Of a stretch of DNA of 64,000 bases, positions 53,501-61,230 are shown piece after piece. This stretch comes from Nannochloropsis salina CCMP1776 (taxonomy: Eukaryota; Sar; Eustigmatophyceae; Eustigmatales; Monodopsidaceae): assembly GCA_004565275.1 (NCBI GenBank), contig SDOX01000122.1, forward strand, positions 632,642-696,641, written 5' to 3'. Position numbers and translations under genes: made by a program. How positions within the stretch are numbered: the first letter of the stretch is position 1; every line of letters begins with the position of its first letter. Below the pieces are notes generated by a model. It worked only from the letters and a program-made list of their open reading frames with translations, ran no database searches and was not told the DNA's origin.

Positions 53501-54367
53501 ATTTTCATCCCCACCCAACCCAGTACCAAGCCACCGCTGCCGCAAGCGCTCACGCTTTTGTCGACGTCGACTTTGTTGGGCAGCCGCAGCGGTAGAGTTA
53601 CTTGCGGTCTCGACAGCGGTCCACTCGAAGTCCTCCTCCACCGCCTCTACAAAGGTGCCCGACTGCAAGCTGGTTACGATGCGTTGTAGAACTTTCATCA
53701 GACCCGACTCATTATGCTCGAGACCAGGACTCACGACAAGTCGAAGCCTGGGAGCTGAGCGTTTCGAAAAAGAACCATCAATGACGCGACGCAGAATATC
53801 CTTTGAGATCTTCATGACGGAGGGCACAGGAGCACCATAGGTCACTTGAGGCAGGGTGGCTGTCAAGTTTAGGACGCGGCGTGCGGTCGAATGCACGATC
53901 TGACACGTCAAGGTCGCGTTCGCAAAAAGCGGGAGCACGAACGTCTCATTGAATGCGTTCATCATCTCACTGTACCCTCTGTGCCCGTTCGTGGCGCACA
54001 AAAAGAAAGGGGCCGGGTCGCTCAGATTCAAAAAGCGGTTCCACTGAAAGTCTGTCACAAGCTGCACATCTTCACGTTCAGGAAGCTCTCCTTCGACATC
54101 CGCACTAAATATCTCAGCCATAAAAACAGTATCAGGAGGACACAACGTGACGTTAGGAGAAGAAGAGCCTTCGTTGGCGTCCACCACAGAAGCGCCCGAA
54201 TCGTTGTCACCCGATGATGGCACAGGAAAGATCGTCTGATCAACATCGGACTCGGCATTCTCGCTGTACGCACAGAGTGTGTTTTGCACAAGGAAGCCTG
54301 CCACAGCGATGAGAAGGAAGAAGTGTCTAAGATCACCGCAAAACCCCTTCCGGCCCATGTTAAGCAT
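50507..54367 (-). CDS. Secreted subtilisin-like serine protease, copy A
   Basis: A 1286-aa predicted extracellular S8 protease. It has an N-terminal signal peptide (FFLLIAVAGFLVQNTLCAYS) and a long prodomain to about residue 415. The catalytic domain has Asp 442 (VVDTGVD), His 495 (NGHGTHVAGT), oxyanion Asn 559 (FSNSWGTPS) and Ser 674 (GTSMACPVAAG). A jelly-roll/PPC-like domain follows (VKITLVWIDPD, LHDLDLMVYS). The C-terminus carries four ~70-residue Cys-rich modules (WYCQxPRSxR...NC...C...CC...VC...C) joined by Pro-rich linkers, including PTKAPTRPPTRSPTKAP. Modules 3 and 4 are nearly identical, so they arose by a recent internal duplication. The ATG at 54367 gives exactly the length of copy B. 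The GAG|GTAAAG near the 3' end resembles a splice donor, so the last few residues are uncertain. Confidence 0.9.
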   Translation of the reverse strand: MLNMGRKGFCGDLRHFFLLIAVAGFLVQNTLCAYSENAESDVDQTIFPVPSSGDNDSGASVVDANEGSSSPNVTLCPPDTVFMAEIFSADVEGELPEREDVQLVTDFQWNRFLNLSDPAPFFLCATNGHRGYSEMMNAFNETFVLPLFANATLTCQIVHSTARRVLNLTATLPQVTYGAPVPSVMKISKDILRRVIDGSFSKRSAPRLRLVVSPGLEHNESGLMKVLQRIVTSLQSGTFVEAVEEDFEWTAVETASNSTAAAAQQSRRRQKRERLRQRWLGTGLGGDENEDTSQPSAGDDSDKLLRRNSARQWWQHISPVLEGDLSCDFLNVGASIQYPYLRLSGFDNLALKADGKRRLEQAYDSNSTISDQSACLLALLAFVSSDPAVLYVEEYSSVVLYNAAAAHLTQSGDDGQYNQATSSFPLYDVGLDGTNQVVQVVDTGVDQNSCFFSDAKGPLPTTTISEAAFDSSRRKIVQYVQWADSTDVENGHGTHVAGTVAGVSLDTSMDMSSYEGVARGAKLAFFDMGFSSGGLTLPSNFATRLFPPGYAAGARIFSNSWGTPSAKFYTSADTEIDKFMYEYDDTLVLVSGGNKGGEGIGGVASPALSKNVLSVGASLSDRYADLDPTHVAYFSSWGPTKDGRIKPDIVTPGRRLVSAASGATCGVTIKQGTSMACPVAAGSAAMVRQYFVEGWYPRGVKRAADGFVPTGALLKAMLINSAVPMAAFDFNNGTLLPLGLPPDVYQGHGRIKLADVLPIKSLGATTTPNLYVVNGASIKEEEKHVYKLSIPATGKSPVKITLVWIDPDTRASSATTVLHDLDLMVYSQKEGSSYFPNGRTNADNVNTVEKVALYSPMPGDTLTVTVTATSVATRPEQRYALAASGNFVSGAWYCQSPRSSRAGEVFTTENCDQSCDKNGFLKKPVCCDASAGSVCSAQEIAAAAAGGLECDAATRPIECPAPVPVVPPTKAPTRPPTRSPTKAPIRSPTKPVTGDWYCQFPRSTRGNDAQTIRNCLVNCDDSGFLKNPVCCPPLAVGSVCNDEEAAAAQANGVACSTAARPEECAGAPASNPPAPAPAAPSPVPAVSGAWYCQYPRSTRSNGAYTLNNCNVECDGSNFNKNPICCLTSAGGVCNNAEQAESNASGVSCSNAARPEECAGAPAPNPPAPAPAPAAPSPVPAVSGAWYCQYPRSTRSNGAYTLNNCNVKCDGSNFNKNPICCLTSAGGVCNDAEADESVRAGAVCAAAGKPSCTESLDAESPDVPAITSPTPQIVITPHEVKFFALII

Positions 54368-54368
54368 G

Positions 54369-56215
54369 CTAAGGCGCCGGGGACGAATATGACAATTAAC
54401 GGCGTCCACTAGCGTATCGGAGTTGAATGACTGTGTATATGGTTTCAAATTATAGTGAAGTTTTTGGCTCGTACTATTGGATTGGGTGCTCACGTGGTGT
54501 CGAGCCTGGTAGGAGCGAACGCACACACAGCTACGCACATATGGCCCATTTTTAGTCAACGGCTAAACTGCCAAATCATGTCGCATGTCAGTTTGGCAAC
54601 GGCTTCGGCTCTTTAAGCTGTTTTACAGGCCGAAAGATAACGATGACCATATGATTCATGGACTGAGACTTGCTGAATTTTGGCTTAGATTCTCAATCGA
54701 TCCTCCTCGTCCTCTCTCTGCCTTTGCCAATGCCGAGACCCGATGTGCGTGGTGCAAGAGTCTGCCTCTGCTTTATGCAGCCAAAACAGTAGTCGAGTCA
54801 CGCTTGAAAATATTGGCACTTCGCATCAGATACTCCTAGCTAATACCCTGACCCCACCGATTCTGCCTCGCACTATCTCAGCAACATGCAAGGGCTCCAC
54901 CTTTTTTGCCAAGGCCCAGATCCTTGAGATTCCTGTGTCTCCCACGTTGAATATTTAGCGAGGACGTACGTTTCTTGCAGTGCGGTAATGCCTACCAGGG
55001 TCATTGGTGAGACTTTATTCATGAGTAACGCTTGAGCTAGTAGGATGAACCGACAAAATATGTGAGAAATCAATTTGAAATCGGAAAATGCGTTTGTGAC
55101 ACTTTAAAATGTGTTTTGCCTGGAGCTTCGCCCCAAAGCCCGCGAGGGGGCAGGGCACCCCTAGTCCCCCCTTTGCCGTAGGCCCCCTTTCGAACCCCTT
55201 CAGTTTAGACAAGCCCGCTCCTGCGTTGCGGGCGCAGTCTCATGCACAAGTCATGTCTGACCATTGATTCATTGGCCGCCATTCATGAACGACCAAGTAT
55301 AAGTAGGGATGACGGCCCTATTTTCCTGCTCGAGTGGTGGCGCAGTGCATACATACCCCTCTCCCGCGGGGCGCGGTGACAGATACCACCGACCAAACCC
55401 CTCACTTTCTCTTTCTTTAAAAAAGAAAAAGTACCCGAATGATACTTGACCGACATTTTGCATATACCAAGGCTGGTATGCGCTGACCAATAAGCGGCTG
55501 CTGATCAGCAGTATTTCACTCACCAAGGAAAATTCATGACGGCGCTCCAATTTTGCCAGCGTATCTCAAATTCGAACCTTTAAAATGCTACTTCCTTGCC
55601 TCAAATTGATATGGTAAGTGATTTCGTGGACAATCCAGTATGTATGGTAGAATTTGCATAGTGAAGACGCTTAATTTCGCCTGGATAGGAATTTCTAAAG
55701 CGAAGTAGTAAAAAAGATACAGTACCACGGACAGCGGAGACCAGACTTTTGTAAAACATCTACAAAATCAACTTTTAAACGCATCAGTGTTTTTAAAAGA
55801 AATAAAAATACCTACAATATTGTATCTCTTCAGTATTTGCTGGTGCTGAAAGGTCATGATCAAGAACACGCGCGCTACTTGCGTTGTGACCAAAGAAACG
55901 CTTACTGAGCCGAGCAATCATTGCTGCTCCTCTACGGATCGTGATATCTGTGTAAGCTAAATGTATGAGAAGGTTGAGGGCATGTGATGATTCTTGTGAA
56001 TTGCGAGAGGAAAACCCCTGCACTGGTCATGATACCATCTTACACAATCTTGCTTAAATGATTTCTTTTGTGTTGTCTCATTCGTTTAAAACATTTAAGA
56101 TGCATGTTATTGCGTGAGGGAATTCAAGTGTCTCTCTGGGTCATTCTGCCATAATGGCCAATTAATTCGTGATGTGATTAATATTCTATTCTTATGTAGC
56201 GACAGGCTCTCCCAT
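54369..56215. other. Spacer between the two subtilisin copies
   Basis: About 1.85 kb that is not part of the duplication. It should hold the copy A promoter at its left end. Short frames at 54585-54839 (+), 55269-55550 (-) and 55793-56023 (-) have no family resemblance. A GC-rich hairpin-forming stretch is listed separately. Confidence 0.5.
55118..55237. repeat. GC-rich hairpin-forming element in AT-rich spacer
   Basis: Contains stacked short inverted repeats, for example TGGAGC-ttc-GCCCCA and GCCC-gcgag-GGGGC, and C-runs, in a neighbourhood that is otherwise AT-rich. It looks like an inserted or repeat-derived element. I see no other copy in this window. Confidence 0.35.
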
Positions 56216-56225
56216 GCATGGTAAA
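56216..56225. repeat. 10-bp direct repeat, left flank of subtilisin copy B
   Basis: GCATGGTAAA, identical to 60468-60477. Interpreted as a target-site duplication. On the coding strand it follows an A8 tract and TGTG at the 3' end of the copied unit. Confidence 0.7.
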
Positions 56226-56229
56226 CACA

Positions 56230-59200
56230 TTTTTTTTGGCACATTTATACTGCTGCAGCTTGTGTATGAAAACCAATTTTGTCCGAATGTTTCCTCGCCT
56301 ATCTTTAACGGCCGTGACGGACACGTTCTAAAAGCCTGGGGAAACGCTTCGCCTGTATTATGGAAGGAAATAGGTCCATTGAAGTCAGCTCTTATCACCC
56401 ACCCCTTTGGCTACAATGGGTACTTACCAGGCTTCTTCGGGCCCCTCCACGATGCTCTTGGGGAGACTCGTCATCTGGTTCCTGCTTGTTTTGCGAGCAT
56501 AAGCGATGGCTACGTGAGTCGTGGTACGTATCCGGGTACACAAACATCCATGAATGCGCGTCGTGAAATCATCCGAGAAACTACCTTCACACATCATTTG
56601 TCGTCATTCATCATATGATGAGTGCAAAAAACTTTACCTCGTGTGGAGTGATTACAATTTGAGGAGTTGGACTTGTGATGGCTGGCACGTCTGGGCTCTC
56701 TGCGTCTAAAGATTCAGTGCAACTTGGCTTTCCTGCCGCGGCGCATACTGCTCCGGCGCGGACAGACTCGTCGGCTTCAGCATCATTGCACACGCCCCCT
56801 ACTGACGTCAGGCAACAGATCGGATTCTTGTTGAAATTGCTCCCGTCACACTTTACGTTGCAGTTGTTGAGCGTGTAAGCACCGTTACTGCGAGTCGATC
56901 GAGGATACTGGCAGTACCAGGCCCCGCTTACAGCTGGCACAGGCGACGGAGCTGCAGGGGCCGGGGCCGGGGCCGGAGGGTTCGAAGCAGGCGCCCCTGC
57001 GCATTCCTCGGGCCGCGCTGCATTGCTACAGGATACGCCGCTCGCATTCGACTCTGCTTGCTCGGCATTGTTGCACACGCCCCCTGCTGACGTCAGGCAA
57101 CAGATCGGATTCTTGTTGAAATTGCTCCCGTCACACTCTACGTTGCAGTTGTTGAGCGTGTAAGCACCGTTACTGCGTGTCGATCGAGGATACTGGCAGT
57201 ACCAGGCCCCGCTTACAGCTGGCACAGGCGACGGAGCTGCAGGGGCCGGGGCCGGAGGGTTCGAAGCAGGCGCCCCTGCGCATTCCTCGGGCCGCGCTGC
57301 AGTGCTGCATGCGACGCCATTTGCCTGAGCTGCCGCTGCTTCCTCGTCATTGCAAACAGACCCAACTGCAAGAGGAGGGCAACATACAGGGTTCTTTAGA
57401 AAGCCGCTGTCGTCGCAACTTACGAGGCAGTTTCTAATGGTCTGAGCATCGTTGCCGCGAGTTGATCGAGGAAACTGACAGTACCAGTCCCCCGTGACAG
57501 GCTTCGTCGGAGATCTTATCGGGGCTTTCGTCGGAGACCTGGTCGGGGGCCTTGTCGGGGCTTTCGTCGGTGGTACTACAGGGACCGGCGCCGGACATTC
57601 GATGGGCCGAGTTGCCGCATCACATTCCAGACCACCGGCAGCAGCAGCGGCGATTTCTTGGGCACTGCACACGCTCCCAGCTGATGCGTCGCAACACACA
57701 GGCTTCTTCAGAAAGCCGTTCTTATCGCAACTCTGATCGCAGTTCTCGGTGGTAAATACCTCCCCAGCACGGGACGATCGAGGAGACTGACAGTACCATG
57801 CCCCCGACACAAAGTTCCCGGAAGCCGCCAAAGCGTATCGCTGCTCGGGCCGAGTGGCAACAGATGTCGCGGTCACTGTCACAGTCAAGGTGTCACCCGG
57901 CATGGGCGAGTACAGTGCGACTTTTTCGACCGTATTCACGTTGTCCGCATTTGTTCGACCGTTGGGAAAGTAGGACGAGCCTTCTTTCTGACTGTATACC
58001 ATAAGATCCAGGTCATGCAACACAGTCGTCGCAGAGCTAGCTCTTGTGTCAGGATCGATCCACACCAACGTGATCTTGACCGGACTCTTTCCTGTGGCGG
58101 GGATGCTAAGCTTGTACACGTGCTTTTCTTCCTCCTTAATACTGGCTCCATTCACAACGTACAGGTTCGGCGTGGTGGTCGCCCCCAGGCTCTTGATAGG
58201 CAGCACGTCGGCGAGCTTGATCCGTCCATGGCCCTGATACACATCAGGTGGCAATCCAAGTGGCAGTAGCGTCCCGTTGTTGAAATCAAACGCTGCCATA
58301 GGCACTGCAGAGTTGATCAGCATCGCCTTGAGCAGAGCACCTGTTGGAACAAAACCATCGGCGGCTCTTTTCACTCCGCGCGGGTACCATCCCTCCACGA
58401 AATACTGCCGGACCATCGCGGCGGATCCCGCTGCTACAGGACAAGCCATGGACGTGCCCTGCTTGATAGTGACTCCGCAGGTTGCTCCCGACGCAGCCGA
58501 GACAAGCCGGCGTCCGGGAGTAACAATGTCTGGCTTGATACGGCCATCTTTTGTTGGACCCCAGGATGAGAAGTAGGCTACATGAGTAGGATCCAAGTCG
58601 GCGTATCGATCACTCAAAGAGGCTCCCACTGACAAGACGTTCTTGGATAGAGCAGGGCTTGCGACACCACCAATGCCTTCGCCTCCTTTGTTGCCTCCTG
58701 ATACGAGCACCAGAGTGTCATCGTACTCATACATGAACTTGTCGATCTCTGTGTCTGCCGATGTATAAAACTTGGCTGACGGTGTGCCCCAAGAGTTACT
58801 GAAGATCCTCGCTCCCGCAGCGTATCCCGGCGGGAAAAGGCGCGTCGCGAAGTTGGACGGCAAAGTCAGACCCCCAGAGCTGAAACCCATGTCAAAAAAT
58901 GCCAACTTCGCGCCGCGCGCCACTCCTTCGTAGGATGACATGTCCATGGAAGTATCCAAACTGACTCCTGCCACAGTTCCCGCCACGTGGGTCCCATGAC
59001 CATTTTCCACGTCTGTGCTGTCCGCCCATTGCACGTACTGGACAATCTTTCGTCTGCTCGAGTCGAAAGCAGCCTCGCTTATCGTAGTCGTCGGTAGAGG
59101 ACCTTTGGCATCGCTGAAGAAACAACTGTTCTGATCGACGCCTGTGTCGACGACTTGCACCACCTGATTTGTACCGTCCAGACCCACGTCGTAGAGTGGG

Positions 59201-60472
59201 AAAGAGCTGGTGGCTTGGTTGTACTGTCCATCGTCACCTGACTGCGTAAGATGAGCAGCCGCGGCATTGTACAGAACAACAGAGGAATACTCCTCAACGT
59301 ACAGCACGGCCGGATCGCTGCTCACAAATGCCAACAAGGCCAAAAGGCATGCAGACTGATCAGATATGGTGCTGTTGGAGTCGTATGCTTGCTCAAGTCT
59401 TCTCTTTCCGTCTGCTTTCAAGGCCAGGTTGTCGAAGCCGCTGAGTCGCAGATAAGGATACTGAATAGACGCCCCCACGTTTAAGAAATCGCAGGAAAGA
59501 TCACCTTCAAGCACCGGACTGATATGCTGCCACCATTGTCTTGCACTATTTCTCCTCAAAAGCTTATCGCTGTCGTCCCCGGCGGAAGGCTGGCTCGTGT
59601 CCTCATTTTCATCCCCACCCAACCCAGTACCAAGCCACCGCTGCCGCAAGCGCTCACGCTTTTGTCGACGTCGACTTTGTTGGGCAGCCGCAGCGGTAGA
59701 GTTACTTGCGGTCTCGACAGCGGTCCACTCGAAGTCCTCCTCCACCGCCTCTACAAAGGTGCCCGACTGCAAGCTGGTTACGATGCGTTGTAGAACTTTC
59801 ATCAGACCCGACTCATTATGCTCGAGACCAGGACTCACGACAAGTCGAAGCCTGGGAGCTGAGCGTTTCGAAAAAGAACCATCAATGACGCGACGCAGAA
59901 TATCCTTTGAGATCTTCATGACGGAGGGCACAGGAGCACCATAGGTCACTTGAGGCAGGGTGGCTGTCAAGTTTAGGACGCGGCGTGCGGTCGAATGCAC
60001 GATCTGACACGTCAAGGTCGCGTTCGCAAAAAGCGGGAGCACGAACGTCTCATTGAATGCGTTCATCATCTCACTGTACCCTCTGTGCCCGTTCGTGGCG
60101 CACAAAAAGAAAGGGGCCGGGTCGCTCAGATTCAAAAAGCGGTTCCACTGAAAGTCTGTCACAAGCTGCACATCTTCACGTTCAGGAAGCTCTCCTTCGA
60201 CATCCGCACTAAATATCTCAGCCATAAAAACAGTATCAGGAGGACACAACGTGACGTTAGGAGAAGAAGAGCCTTCGTTGGCGTCCACCACAGAAGCGCC
60301 CGAATTGTCGTCATATGGTATCGACATGGCAAAATATGTCTGATCAACATCGGACTCGGCATTCTCGCTGTACGCACAGAGTGTGTTTTGCACAAGGAAG
60401 CCTGCCACAGCGATGAGAAGGAAGAAGCGGATGAAATCACCGCAAAACCCCTTCCGGCCCATGTTAAGCATG
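56230..60472 (-). repeat. Duplicated unit, copy B: probable retroposed gene copy
   Basis: On the coding strand the copy begins at the ATG-CTTAAC start and ends with an A8 tract (56230-56237), then a short TGTG and the 10-bp direct repeat. Homology to copy A covers 56239-60472. These are the signs of LINE-type retroposition: target-site duplication, a 3' oligo(A) and no upstream promoter. Tandem duplication followed by loss of the flanks is the alternative. Confidence 0.65.
56611..60471 (-). CDS. Secreted subtilisin-like serine protease, copy B
   Basis: A 1286-aa open frame with the same domains as copy A: signal peptide, prodomain, intact Asp/His/Asn/Ser catalytic set, jelly-roll domain and four Cys-rich modules. 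Differences I can see are concentrated near the N-terminus: FIR for LRH just before the signal core (60428-60435) and a 12-residue stretch after residue 45 (60306-60337). Elsewhere only three amino-acid changes are evident (Asn to Ser, Pro to Ser, Ala to Val in the Cys-rich modules). The sequence upstream of the ATG is unrelated to that of copy A, so expression control must differ. The first ATG overlaps the flanking direct repeat, with a second in-frame ATG three codons later. The intact frame suggests a functional or very young copy. Confidence 0.88.
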   Translation of the reverse strand: MLNMGRKGFCGDFIRFFLLIAVAGFLVQNTLCAYSENAESDVDQTYFAMSIPYDDNSGASVVDANEGSSSPNVTLCPPDTVFMAEIFSADVEGELPEREDVQLVTDFQWNRFLNLSDPAPFFLCATNGHRGYSEMMNAFNETFVLPLFANATLTCQIVHSTARRVLNLTATLPQVTYGAPVPSVMKISKDILRRVIDGSFSKRSAPRLRLVVSPGLEHNESGLMKVLQRIVTSLQSGTFVEAVEEDFEWTAVETASNSTAAAAQQSRRRQKRERLRQRWLGTGLGGDENEDTSQPSAGDDSDKLLRRNSARQWWQHISPVLEGDLSCDFLNVGASIQYPYLRLSGFDNLALKADGKRRLEQAYDSNSTISDQSACLLALLAFVSSDPAVLYVEEYSSVVLYNAAAAHLTQSGDDGQYNQATSSFPLYDVGLDGTNQVVQVVDTGVDQNSCFFSDAKGPLPTTTISEAAFDSSRRKIVQYVQWADSTDVENGHGTHVAGTVAGVSLDTSMDMSSYEGVARGAKLAFFDMGFSSGGLTLPSNFATRLFPPGYAAGARIFSNSWGTPSAKFYTSADTEIDKFMYEYDDTLVLVSGGNKGGEGIGGVASPALSKNVLSVGASLSDRYADLDPTHVAYFSSWGPTKDGRIKPDIVTPGRRLVSAASGATCGVTIKQGTSMACPVAAGSAAMVRQYFVEGWYPRGVKRAADGFVPTGALLKAMLINSAVPMAAFDFNNGTLLPLGLPPDVYQGHGRIKLADVLPIKSLGATTTPNLYVVNGASIKEEEKHVYKLSIPATGKSPVKITLVWIDPDTRASSATTVLHDLDLMVYSQKEGSSYFPNGRTNADNVNTVEKVALYSPMPGDTLTVTVTATSVATRPEQRYALAASGNFVSGAWYCQSPRSSRAGEVFTTENCDQSCDKNGFLKKPVCCDASAGSVCSAQEIAAAAAGGLECDAATRPIECPAPVPVVPPTKAPTRPPTRSPTKAPIRSPTKPVTGDWYCQFPRSTRGNDAQTIRNCLVSCDDSGFLKNPVCCPPLAVGSVCNDEEAAAAQANGVACSTAARPEECAGAPASNPPAPAPAAPSPVPAVSGAWYCQYPRSTRSNGAYTLNNCNVECDGSNFNKNPICCLTSAGGVCNNAEQAESNASGVSCSNAARPEECAGAPASNPPAPAPAPAAPSPVPAVSGAWYCQYPRSTRSNGAYTLNNCNVKCDGSNFNKNPICCLTSVGGVCNDAEADESVRAGAVCAAAGKPSCTESLDAESPDVPAITSPTPQIVITPHEVKFFALII

Positions 60473-60477
60473 GTAAA
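60468..60477. repeat. 10-bp direct repeat, right flank of subtilisin copy B
   Basis: GCATGGTAAA, identical to 56216-56225. It overlaps the last five bases of homology with copy A and the start codon of the protease. Confidence 0.7.
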
Positions 60478-61230
60478 GCTTCGGGATCAGAGATGGCGAA
60501 GCTATTGCGTGGCCGTAATTCTTTCCTAAAAATGGCAAGCAAAGGTAAAGGATTGATTAAATTATTTGCATTTGCTTTGATGCTTAAAGCAAGGCTTCAG
60601 CGCTTACAGGCCCTACGATGCCTTGGAGTACTCAACGGACATTGTGCGATGTAGAGGCGTAAATACGCCGCGGCGTATCATCGGTCCTTTCGTTCGAAGC
60701 AAATCTTAGGGAATCATTGTGCACCACTATTCATATTGTAAAATCGACTGACATAGTAATCTAATAATGTTAGTATTTGTCGCGGCGTGGTCGGAGAAAA
60801 AAGCCTAGAAGGCAACCCCTACGCCTGGATGGCGTGGCGTAGGAGAGAAGACGTTTTTCCGTTGGATGAGAGATATATGAAGTTTAAACGCGTCATTTTG
60901 GCAAAGCCAAGAGGCAAACTTTGACAATGCATTTAGCTATCAAATCTGCGATATAATATGCGCAGAGGGTTCTGTAACATGAAATTCTGATTGGACGCGT
61001 ATGATGACATGGCATATGAGCTGCGTGAACGATGCGCCAGCCAGACCTTATTGAACAGCAACGGAAGTTTAAGAAGCCGAATATTTAAATTTAAAAATCC
61101 ACCGCGTCATGGAACTGGCCCACATATTGGAATGTAACATCACATCCTTACATACGACGATTAAACCGGTGAAACAATCATGGATTATTCATCTTTAGCA
61201 TTCATGCCTCTAGGTAGTTCTCAGCACTCG
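60472..61230. other. Promoter side of subtilisin copy B, 3' flank of HisRS
   Basis: Unique sequence without a supportable gene. Contains the TACGCC/GGCGTA cluster listed separately. Confidence 0.5.
60656..60841. promoter_or_regulatory. Cluster of TACGCC/GGCGTA motifs upstream of subtilisin B
   Basis: Five copies of one 6-mer in both orientations within 186 bp: GGCGTA at 60656 and 60672, TACGCC at 60664, TACGCC at 60820 and GGCGTA at 60836. The first three form a perfect 16-bp palindrome (60663-60678) and an overlapping inverted repeat. The last two form 8-bp inverted arms (60818-60825 and 60836-60843). This suggests a site for a dimeric transcription factor. Confidence 0.45.

Larger units (their letters stand above)
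50135..54368 (-). repeat. Duplicated unit, copy A (likely source)
   Basis: About 4.23 kb matching 56239-60472 base for base at a constant offset of 6104, with no indels seen. It spans the whole subtilisin CDS plus about 370 bp of 3' flank. The match stops at an oligo-T tract on the left and at the start codon on the right. No direct repeat flanks this copy. Confidence 0.9.

Noticed and set aside
55180-55215. Possible tRNA T-arm (GGTTCGAAAGG on the minus strand)
   Set aside because: The flanking bases are G-runs on both sides and cannot form the T-stem. No anticodon arm or acceptor stem fits.
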